This document shows positions 6,965 through 12,450 of a stretch of 12,450 nt of DNA, in pieces. The DNA lies in the NCBI GenBank assembly GCA_964638815.1, contig CAZXBB010000427.1, positions 1 to 12,450 on the forward strand, in the 5' to 3' direction. The position numbers were made by a program, and so were the translations under genes. This DNA comes from CAZXBB01 sp964638815 (GTDB lineage: Bacteria > Planctomycetota > Phycisphaerae > Phycisphaerales > SM1A02). The notes beneath the pieces were generated by a model. It ran no database searches and had not been told where the DNA came from. It worked only from the letters and a program-made list of their open reading frames with translations. Numbering within the stretch: position 1 is the first letter of the stretch; each line of letters begins with the position of its first letter.

Positions 6965-6980
6965 CCCGCGTGCACGCGGG
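6965..6980. repeat. Perfect 16-base palindrome CCCGCGTGCACGCGGG
   Basis: Each half is the exact reverse complement of the other, with no loop. It sits in the 168-base gap between the small membrane protein gene and the channel gene, 59 bases before the channel's -10-like hexamer. A loopless symmetrical site suits binding by a dimeric regulator. As RNA it could also form part of a terminator for the upstream gene, although no T-run follows. Neither role is shown by the sequence alone. Confidence 0.45.
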
Positions 6981-7038
6981 CACCGGGAGCCACGTCGATC
7001 GCCGGCGCTGGACGACCCGCTTCATGCATCATGCGGGC

Positions 7039-7044
7039 TAGACT
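7039..7044 (+). promoter_or_regulatory. -10-like hexamer TAGACT, leaderless arrangement
   Basis: TAGACT fits TANNNT and is followed by six bases (GGTCGC) and ATG 7051. The ATG has no Shine-Dalgarno upstream. No -35 is recognisable. The spacing equals that seen at the genes starting at 489 and 2933. Confidence 0.45.
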
Positions 7045-7050
7045 GGTCGC

Positions 7051-10000
7051 ATGAAGCTCCGTCGAATCGCGACCGCCTGCGTCATCGGCCTGGTCCTCGG
7101 CACGGCCACCGCCGTTGCGCAGGAGCCGCCGGGCGCGCCCGCCGAAGCCGCCGCTCCGCCGAAGATCGACCGCCAGGAGATTCAGGCGGCCCTCGACGCG
7201 CTCACCGCGACGGAGCAACCCGACGACGGCACGCGCGCGCAGGCGGTCAAGACCTACGAAGACGCCCTTGCCGCGATACAGCGCGCCGAGGAGGCGATGA
7301 CCCGCGCGGCGTCGCACCGCACCCGGACCGACGAGGCGCCGCAGCTGCGCGAGGCGATCCGCGCGGAGCTCGAGAAGCCGTACGTCCTGCCGGAGATCAC
7401 GCGGCCGCCTGACGCGACGCTCCAGTCGATCGAGCAGCAGCTCGCGCAGGCGACGACCGAGCTGGCCGCCGAGCGCACCCGCGCCGAGGAGCTCCAGGCC
7501 GAGTCGCAACGTCGCGGCGATCGGCGCAGCCAGATCCCGGACGAGATTACGAAAGCACGCGCCGAACTCGCCGAGATTGAGACCGCGATCCTCGCGAAGG
7601 CCGACGCGGCGGTGGGCGCGGACCTCGTCGCCGCCCGCACCGCCCTGCTGCGCGCGCGCCGCGCGGCGGTCAGCGCTTCCATCGCGGCGCTCGAAGCGGA
7701 GCTCGCGAGCTACGACGCCCGGCGCGAGCTGCTCCCCGCCCGCCGTGACCAGGCGGCCCGACGCGTCGCCGACGCCGAGAACCGCGTCAAGGCCTGGCAG
7801 GCGTTGGCGAACCAGGAGCGCGCGACGGCCGCCAGGGCGGCGGAGGCCCAGGCCGCGAAGCAGACCCAGGAAGCCGAGCGGCGACACGAGGTGCTGGAGC
7901 GCTTCGCCGCCAGGAGCGAGAGCCTGACCCGGCTCCGTACCGGCTCCGATTCGGGAACCGCCGGGCTGACGAAGCTCATCGAGGCGACGACGAAGCGGGC
8001 ATCGACGGCGCGGAGCCGGGTGGCGGCGCTGCGTCTCGGATTCCAGTCGGTCCGGCGTCGCATCGACGTCTCGGGTCTGAACCGGGCGACCGGTCTCATC
8101 CTGCGCCGCGAGTACGAGGCTCTGGCTTCGGCGACCAAGCTCCGGAGCTGGCTCCGCGCGATCACGCGGGACCTCGAGGACGCGGAATACGCCCTGATCG
8201 AGCACGAGGAAGCCCGCCTCGGCGCCAACGACATCGATCGCGTCACGCAGTCCCTGCTGACAGAGATCGAAGCGGCGGGGACCGCGCCCGCGACGCGGGA
8301 GCAGCTCGAGCCGGTCGCGCGCCGGCTCGCGATCGCGCGGCGCGACATCATCGACGAGCTGGTCGCCGACGCCGCCACCTATCGCGATGCGCTCGTCGAG
8401 CTGGACACTGCGATGCGCGAGCTGCTCGCGGTCACCGAGGCGTACCAGACGTTCATCGAGGAGCGGATCCTCTGGGTGCGCAGCTTCGCCATGGACCGGT
8501 TCCCGCAGGCCGAGGACTTCCGCGCGACGTTCGACTGGCTCTTTCGCCCCGCCTCCTGGACGCAGGTGCTGAAGGCCGTTGCGGTCTTCCTGAGCGACCA
8601 GTGGGCGATCTGCGTCGTCGGCGCGCTCGGTGTGCTGGTCGCGTTCGGTCTCAGCCTGTGGGCGCGCATACGGTCGCGGCACCTCGCCACCGTCGTGGCC
8701 AAGTACCGGACAGACGCGTTCCACCACTCGGTCGAGGCCCTCGCCTGGGCCTTGATCGGCGCCATCCCGATCCCGCTCTTCGTGTGGTGCGTCGGGCAGG
8801 TGCTCACGCGCGCGCCGGATTCGCCCGACGTCGGGCTCGCCCTCGGAAGCGGCCTGGAAGCCGGGTCCTACTTCCTGCTCTCGTTCTGGGCGCTGCGCCA
8901 CGTATTCGGCGCGAAGGGCCTCGCCGGGGCGCACTTCCGGTGGCCCGAGGAGGCCAACGCTGCGATTCGCCGCAACTTCGAGTGGTTCATCCCCACGCTG
9001 TTCCCGATCATCGTGCTGGTGGTCGGGCTCGACCGGCACGGCGGGGAGGACGCGAACGCCTCGGTCGGCCGCATCGCGTTCTCGGTGGGCCTGCTCGCCA
9101 CCGCGGTGTTCCTGGTCCGCCTGCTTCGCCCCGCGGGTCCCGTGATGAGCGAGTACCTCCGCCGGTACGACGGCGGGTGGCTCGATCGCCTGCGTCACGT
9201 CGGCTTTCCCGCCGTCGTCGGGCTGCCGATCGCGCTGATCGTCGCCACGTGGGCCGGGTACTACTACACCGCGCAGCAGATCGAGGACAGCCTGCGCGCC
9301 ACGTTCCTGCTGGTCGGCGCCCTCGTCACGCTCAACGGCATGCTCCTGCGGTGGCTGTTCCTCGCCCGTCGCCAGGTCGCCTTCGAGGACGCCAGACGCC
9401 GGCGCGACGAGGCCCGCGTTGCGGCCGAGGGAAGCTCGTCCGAGCCGTCGGAGTCAACGGCGCCGATCGACGTCGCGAAGCTCGATCTCCCCGCCATCAG
9501 CGGCCAGACGCGGCAGCTCTTCCTCACCGCCATCTTCTTCTCCGCGATGCTCGGCTTCTTCGCCATCTGGGCGGAAACCCTGCCCGCCCTCCAGATCCTC
9601 GACCGCCTCCAGGTGTGGCCGGAGATGACGATCCTCGACAGCGAGACGGGGGAAAGCCCCGACGCGCTGGAGACCCGTGAGCTCCGGACGACCGCGACCG
9701 CCGGCGATCCTGGCGCCGGCGCGACCCGGACCGCTACGCCCTCCGCCCAGGGCGCCGTCCCGGGAATCACCGGGAACGGCACCGCGACCGAGGCGGCCGC
9801 GCCGGCGCCGGCCGACGCGCTCTCCGTCACCGTCGCCGACATTGGGCTCGCGCTGCTCCTCCTGATCGCGACCGTGGTCGCGTTCCGGAACCTGCCGGGT
9901 CTCGTCGAGATCACCGTGCTCAAGCGACTCCCGCTCGATTCCGGAAGCCGCTACGCGCTGAGCACGGTGCTTCGCTACGCGATCGCGATCATCGGCATCA

Positions 10001-10674
10001 TCTTCGCCTTCAGCGCGCTCAGCATCTCGTGGTCGCGCATCCAGTGGCTCGCCGCCGCGCTCACGTTCGGCCTGGCTTTCGGGTTGCAGGAGATCTTCGC
10101 CAACTTCGTCTCCGGCCTCATCATCCTGGCGGAGCGGCCCTTCCGGATCGGCGACACGGTGACCGTCGCCGACGTCAGCGGGACCGTCTCGCGGATCCGC
10201 ATGCGCGCGACGACGATCGTGGACTGGGACCGCAAGGAGCTCGTGATCCCGAACAAGGACTTCATCACGGGCCGGGTCATCAACTGGACGCTGACCGATT
10301 CGGTGCTCCGCGTGAAGGTGCCCGTCGGCGTTTCGTACGGATCCGACGTCGACAAGGTGGAGACGATCCTGCTCGACGTCGCGAAGAAGGTGGACCGCGT
10401 GCTCGAAGATCCGAAACCGCAGGCGCTCTTCCTCGGGTTCGGCGACAGCACGCTCAACTTCGAGGTCCGGGTGTTCATCCCGCACATCGATCACCTGCTG
10501 TCGGTGCGTCACGCGCTCCACCGCGACATCACGAAGGCGTTCCGCGAGGCGAACATCGAGATCGCGTTCCCGCAGCGCGACCTGCACGTGCGGTCGATCG
10601 GGGACCTCGCGAAGCTCGTCGATCGCGAGGACGTCCCGGAGCCCGAGAAGGAGGCCTGGGCGCAACCCGAGTGA
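7051..10674 (+). CDS. Large MscS-superfamily mechanosensitive channel (MscK/MscM type)
   Basis: 1207 residues, slightly longer than E. coli MscK and MscM (about 1,100). A signal peptide (MKLRRIATACVIGLVLGTATAVAQ) is followed by a long Ala/Glu/Arg-rich coiled-coil periplasmic domain (about 35-500). Next is a multi-helix membrane region (about 510-860) containing GLAGAHFRWPEEANAAIRRN, a typical MscK/MscM segment. The C-terminal MscS domain runs from about 961: the pore helix LTFGLAFGLQEIFANFVSGL and ERPFRIGDTV (about 1005-1038), then the beta domain with RATTIVDWDRKELVIPNKDF and RVINWTLTD, and the cytoplasmic alpha/beta domain ending near RDLHVRS. It sits in the inner membrane and releases solutes on hypo-osmotic shock in characterised relatives. 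Unusual is a Thr/Ala/Gly/Pro-rich, low-complexity segment at about residues 864-928 between two membrane helices, where E. coli proteins have a short loop. The start follows a -10-like hexamer without a leader. The gene is convergent with the lipoprotein gene. Confidence 0.96.
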   Translation: MKLRRIATACVIGLVLGTATAVAQEPPGAPAEAAAPPKIDRQEIQAALDALTATEQPDDGTRAQAVKTYEDALAAIQRAEEAMTRAASHRTRTDEAPQLREAIRAELEKPYVLPEITRPPDATLQSIEQQLAQATTELAAERTRAEELQAESQRRGDRRSQIPDEITKARAELAEIETAILAKADAAVGADLVAARTALLRARRAAVSASIAALEAELASYDARRELLPARRDQAARRVADAENRVKAWQALANQERATAARAAEAQAAKQTQEAERRHEVLERFAARSESLTRLRTGSDSGTAGLTKLIEATTKRASTARSRVAALRLGFQSVRRRIDVSGLNRATGLILRREYEALASATKLRSWLRAITRDLEDAEYALIEHEEARLGANDIDRVTQSLLTEIEAAGTAPATREQLEPVARRLAIARRDIIDELVADAATYRDALVELDTAMRELLAVTEAYQTFIEERILWVRSFAMDRFPQAEDFRATFDWLFRPASWTQVLKAVAVFLSDQWAICVVGALGVLVAFGLSLWARIRSRHLATVVAKYRTDAFHHSVEALAWALIGAIPIPLFVWCVGQVLTRAPDSPDVGLALGSGLEAGSYFLLSFWALRHVFGAKGLAGAHFRWPEEANAAIRRNFEWFIPTLFPIIVLVVGLDRHGGEDANASVGRIAFSVGLLATAVFLVRLLRPAGPVMSEYLRRYDGGWLDRLRHVGFPAVVGLPIALIVATWAGYYYTAQQIEDSLRATFLLVGALVTLNGMLLRWLFLARRQVAFEDARRRRDEARVAAEGSSSEPSESTAPIDVAKLDLPAISGQTRQLFLTAIFFSAMLGFFAIWAETLPALQILDRLQVWPEMTILDSETGESPDALETRELRTTATAGDPGAGATRTATPSAQGAVPGITGNGTATEAAAPAPADALSVTVADIGLALLLLIATVVAFRNLPGLVEITVLKRLPLDSGSRYALSTVLRYAIAIIGIIFAFSALSISWSRIQWLAAALTFGLAFGLQEIFANFVSGLIILAERPFRIGDTVTVADVSGTVSRIRMRATTIVDWDRKELVIPNKDFITGRVINWTLTDSVLRVKVPVGVSYGSDVDKVETILLDVAKKVDRVLEDPKPQALFLGFGDSTLNFEVRVFIPHIDHLLSVRHALHRDITKAFREANIEIAFPQRDLHVRSIGDLAKLVDREDVPEPEKEAWAQPE

Positions 10675-10701
10675 CGATGGCGGCCCGCGTGCCGGCGTGA
10701 T

Positions 10702-10717
10702 CGCCCGTGTGCGGGCG
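10702..10717. terminator. Hairpin between convergent genes
   Basis: CGCCCG-TGTG-CGGGCG forms a six-pair GC stem with a four-base loop, extended by a T-G wobble and an A-T pair at its base. It lies 28 bases after the channel stop and 40 bases beyond the stop of the opposing lipoprotein gene. Its position suits a bidirectional terminator, but it lacks a T-run on either strand, so it would not be a classical intrinsic terminator. Confidence 0.4.
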
Positions 10718-10756
10718 GTGCGTCGCACGCCGAAGTCGTCCGCGCCCGCGCTGCGG

Positions 10757-11320
10757 TCACATGCCGCGCGAGTCCTCGACCATCTCCATACGGAACACGA
10801 CGTTGCCGCCGGCGACCGTCTCAAAGAGCACGGGCGGACCGGGCCGGTCGAGCGCGAAATGGAACCGGCTCACGGTTCCCGCCGCGTCACCCTGCCCCTC
10901 GACCTCGTAGAGCCAGCAGTCGAAGGTGCCCGCCGCCACGGTGCGCCGCTCGCGCGACCGGCGCGTCGTCGCCGCCGGGAAGAGCGCGTGGTCGCGCAGC
11001 TCCTCCCAGCGCGCCGTGACGCGGGACGGCGGCTCCGGCGATGCACCGTCCACGCCCTCGACGCGGTCCTCGACCTCGCAGCCCTCGGCGTCGGCGGCGA
11101 CGAAGCGGATCGTCTTCCGCACCGGCGGCTTCCCCGGCTCCTCGATCCTGAAGACGATCGTCGTGCCGGGCGGATTCGCGAGCCGTATGTCGCTCGCTGT
11201 GTACGGCGTGGGTGCGTGACCGGCGGTCATGGTCGTGCTGGTGGTCGTGGTGGTCGTCGCACACGCGCTGTTCATCGTGACGAGGGCGAGCGGGAGCAGC
11301 GTCTTGCGCAGGTGCCTCAT
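10757..11320 (-). CDS. Probable lipoprotein of unknown function
   Basis: 187 residues. MRHLRKTLLPLALVTMNSAC reads as a lipoprotein signal peptide with Cys20 as the likely lipidated residue. The lipobox N-S-A-C is imperfect because its first position is Asn. A Thr-rich tract directly after the Cys (ATTTTTTSTTMT) would be a flexible tether. The globular part has a beta-rich look: GTTIVFRIEEPGKPPVRKTI, then TFDCWLYEVEGQGDAAGTVS and FHFALDRPGPPVLFETVAGG near the C-terminus. T-F-D-C/T-W-L-Y followed by an LPGPPV-like turn recalls small exported proteins of unknown function, but I cannot name the family. It would sit on a membrane facing the periplasm. The start at 11320 is chosen over ATG 11365 because it opens the signal peptide and is preceded by a TATCAT hexamer at leaderless spacing. 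The gene converges on the channel gene and is divergent from purU. Confidence 0.8.
   Translation of the reverse strand: MRHLRKTLLPLALVTMNSACATTTTTTSTTMTAGHAPTPYTASDIRLANPPGTTIVFRIEEPGKPPVRKTIRFVAADAEGCEVEDRVEGVDGASPEPPSRVTARWEELRDHALFPAATTRRSRERRTVAAGTFDCWLYEVEGQGDAAGTVSRFHFALDRPGPPVLFETVAGGNVVFRMEMVEDSRGM
11229..11259. repeat. GTN triplet tract encoding poly-Thr
   Basis: On the plus strand the sequence is almost entirely GTC/GTG/GTA-like triplets (for example GGTGGTCGTGGTGGTCGTCG). It reads ACN on the coding minus strand and specifies the Thr run after the lipoprotein's Cys20. Simple-sequence tracts of this kind can change length by slippage in steps of one residue. Confidence 0.5.
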
Positions 11321-11327
11321 GCGCGGC

Positions 11328-11333
11328 ATGATA
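11328..11333 (-). promoter_or_regulatory. -10-like hexamer TATCAT for the lipoprotein gene, leaderless arrangement
   Basis: TATCAT matches the -10 consensus at 5 of 6 positions. It is followed by GCCGCGC (7 bases) and ATG 11320. No Shine-Dalgarno lies upstream of that ATG. The same hexamer occurs on the opposite strand 26 bases away (11360-11365). Confidence 0.45.
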
Positions 11334-11359
11334 CCGGCCCCGGCCGTCGCACGTTCGTC

Positions 11360-11365
11360 TATCAT
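11360..11365 (+). promoter_or_regulatory. -10-like hexamer TATCAT for the purU leader
   Basis: TATCAT (5 of 6 consensus positions) lies 24 bases before the leader ATG at 11390, which leaves room for a short leader containing AGGAG (11378-11382). No -35 is recognisable. It faces away from the divergent TATCAT at 11328-11333, and the two upstream regions necessarily overlap. Confidence 0.4.
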
Positions 11366-11389
11366 GGCCGCGCTCGCAGGAGATCCACC

Positions 11390-11419
11390 ATGTACGCAAC
11401 GATCGAAGCGACCGCGTGA
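11390..11419 (+). CDS. Nine-residue leader ORF overlapping the purU start
   Basis: ATG 11390 opens a 10-codon frame (MYATIEATA, stop TGA 11417-11419). It is preceded by AGGAGAT with seven bases between AGGAG and the ATG, the best ribosome-binding site in this intergenic region. Its stop overlaps the purU GTG as GTGA. This is the usual layout of translational coupling, in which ribosomes ending on the short ORF restart at purU. The peptide has no run of a single amino acid that would suggest attenuation. Alternatively the ATG is never used and the AGGAG is fortuitous. Confidence 0.5.
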   Translation: MYATIEATA

Positions 11420-12267
11420 GCACGGCCCGTCTCCTCATCGCCTGTCCGGACGCACGCGGGATCGTCGCGGCCGTCGCGAACTTCATCGCCGATCACGGCG
11501 GCAATCTCCTCGACGCCGATCAGCACACCGACGCGGAGCACGGCGAGTTCTTCATGCGCGCCGCGTTCGACCTCGCCGGGTGCGATCTCGGTCGCGACGA
11601 CTTCGACGCGGCCTGGACGCCGGTGGCCGATCGCTTCGGCATGATCTGGCAGGTCCGGTGGAGCGAGCCGGCGAAACGCGTGGCGGTGCTCGCCGGCCGG
11701 CAGCTTCACTGCCTCCAGGACCTCGTCTGGCGCCGGCAGGCCGGAGAACTTGCGGTGGACATCCCGATCATCCTCAGCAATCACCGCGAGGCGGAGGCGG
11801 TCGCGCGCGACGCCGGAATCCCCTTCCGGCACTGTCCGGTGGAGGACGGCGCGGCGTCGAAGCAGGAGGACGCGGTCCGCGCCGCGCTCGCCGACGCCCG
11901 CGCGGATCTCATCGTGCTCGCGCGGTACATGCGGATCCTGTCGCCGCGCTTCCTCGAGGGATGGGCCAACCGGATCATCAACATCCACCACAGCTTCCTC
12001 CCCGCGTTCGCCGGCAGCGACCCGTATCGCCAGGCGTACGATCGCGGCGTCAAGGTGATCGGCGCGACCAGCCACTACGTCACGGAGGACCTCGACCAGG
12101 GTCCGATAATCGCGCAGGCCGTCGCGCACGTGAGTCACCGCGACAGCGTCGCGGACCTTCGGCGCAAGGGCCGGGACCTCGAGCGCATCGTCCTGGCGCA
12201 GGCCGTGCGGCTGCACGTGGACGACCAGATCCTCGTCGCCAAGAACAAGACGGTGGTCTTCGGGTAG
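11416..12267 (+). CDS. purU: Formyltetrahydrofolate deformylase
   Basis: 283 residues, the normal length for PurU, which hydrolyses 10-formyltetrahydrofolate to tetrahydrofolate and formate in the cytoplasm. It balances one-carbon pools and supplies formate to PurT-type purine synthesis. An N-terminal ACT domain (about 1-80) begins LLIACPDARGIVAAVANFIADHGGN, the segment that binds regulatory amino acids in relatives. The formyltransferase-like catalytic domain follows: KRVAVLAGRQLHCLQDLVWR, IILSNH, LIVLARYMRILSPRF, then NIHHSFLPAF (N189, H191) and GATSHYVTEDLDQGPII (D227). Asn, His and Asp correspond to the catalytic triad shared with PurN. The C-terminus is the family-typical VAKNKTVVFG. GTG 11416 is chosen because homologues start just before the LLI-CPD motif. 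It has only a weak ribosome-binding site of its own and overlaps the leader stop. All key residues are present and the gene appears intact. Confidence 0.97.
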   Translation: MSTARLLIACPDARGIVAAVANFIADHGGNLLDADQHTDAEHGEFFMRAAFDLAGCDLGRDDFDAAWTPVADRFGMIWQVRWSEPAKRVAVLAGRQLHCLQDLVWRRQAGELAVDIPIILSNHREAEAVARDAGIPFRHCPVEDGAASKQEDAVRAALADARADLIVLARYMRILSPRFLEGWANRIINIHHSFLPAFAGSDPYRQAYDRGVKVIGATSHYVTEDLDQGPIIAQAVAHVSHRDSVADLRRKGRDLERIVLAQAVRLHVDDQILVAKNKTVVFG

Positions 12268-12302
12268 CTCCCGCGCAGGCGGGCGCCGGATGGGCGCGGG
12301 AG
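12268..12302 (+). terminator. Hairpin directly after the purU stop codon
   Basis: CTCCCGCGC (12268-12276) pairs perfectly with GCGCGGGAG (12294-12302) over nine base pairs around a 17-base GC-rich loop. It begins on the base after the TAG stop. The position strongly suggests a 3'-end structure for the purU mRNA, either a terminator or a nuclease barrier. No T-run follows, so Rho-independent function is uncertain. Confidence 0.55.
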
Positions 12303-12350
12303 GCGCGCGAGGATGGCGAGGATGGCGAGCCGCGCGCGGGGTCGAAGACC

Positions 12351-12420
12351 GTCTATTAACGCTTTGGTGATGGACATTTACGTTCATTGGGGATAACCTG
12401 CCGCGCACACGTTTGCGCGG
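12351..12420. other. A+T-rich patch followed by a hairpin, probable upstream region of the next gene
   Basis: Positions 12351-12400 hold 29 A or T in 50 bases, unlike the GC-rich rest of the window. Candidate -10-like strings are TATTAA (12354-12359) and GATAAC (12392-12397) on the plus strand. Neither has a convincing -35. CCGCGCA-CACGTT-TGCGCGG (12401-12420) forms a seven-pair hairpin just after GATAAC. This looks like a promoter with a structured leader for a gene beyond the window edge. No frame here resembles a gene. Confidence 0.35.
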
Positions 12421-12450
12421 GCGATCCTGCCCGGCGTCGACCACTCGCGG

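Noticed and set aside
6214..9198. 994-codon open frame on the minus strand
   Set aside because: It lies antisense to the channel and PGQG membrane-protein genes and encodes an Arg/Gly/Asp-rich sequence with no domain. It is a shadow of the third-position GC of the real genes.
12135..12377. 80-codon minus-strand frame beginning in the A+T-rich patch (MSITKALIDG...)
   Set aside because: The N-terminus looks plausible, but most of the frame is antisense to the purU 3' end and its hairpin, and no Shine-Dalgarno precedes it.

Overview
This is a GC-rich bacterial chromosomal window holding eight protein genes, a 9-codon leader ORF and compact intergenic regions. I see no rRNA, tRNA, CRISPR array, transposase or phage gene. 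The exported MscK-type channel with a long periplasmic part, the probable lipoprotein and the pseudopilin-like protein suggest a diderm envelope. The lineage is an inference only. The secreted eight-fold W-(D/N)-G repeat protein, the fused membrane/spermidine-synthase-like protein and the PilX/GspK-like protein with an acidic DxDGDGD loop are combinations I associate with uncultured Planctomycetota or neighbouring groups. The PGQG membrane protein and PurU resemble proteobacterial versions. Nothing in the sequence fixes the phylum.

Layout. Positions 1-2745 carry three genes on the minus strand. In transcription order they are a secreted repeat protein (2745 to 1426), a two-helix membrane protein (1296 to 715) and an acidic hypothetical protein cut by the window edge (489 to 1). 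A divergent promoter region (2746-2932) separates them from a large plus-strand gene (2933-5572) for a duplicated membrane domain fused to a spermidine-synthase-like methyltransferase fold. A short pseudopilin-like gene (6035 to 5631) converges on it. After a 433-base stretch with no credible gene come a small PGQG-type membrane protein (6469-6882) and a giant MscS-superfamily mechanosensitive channel (7051-10674). A probable lipoprotein gene (11320 to 10757) converges on the channel gene. It is divergent from purU (11416-12267), the formyltetrahydrofolate deformylase gene that supplies formate for purine and one-carbon metabolism. A hairpin closes purU. The window ends in a short A+T-rich patch that probably belongs to the next transcription unit.

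Gene starts are the most interesting part. Four genes lack a Shine-Dalgarno sequence and instead have a -10-like hexamer ending 6-7 bases before the ATG (starts at 489, 2933, 7051 and 11320), which is the layout of leaderless mRNAs. The gene at 715-1296 has a perfect AAGGAGGTG ribosome-binding site followed by ACG rather than ATG, GTG or TTG. purU starts with a GTG that overlaps the stop codon of a 9-codon ORF with a good ribosome-binding site, which suggests translational coupling. The genes are otherwise a mix of envelope and housekeeping functions. I found no defence system, biosynthetic cluster or mobile element.
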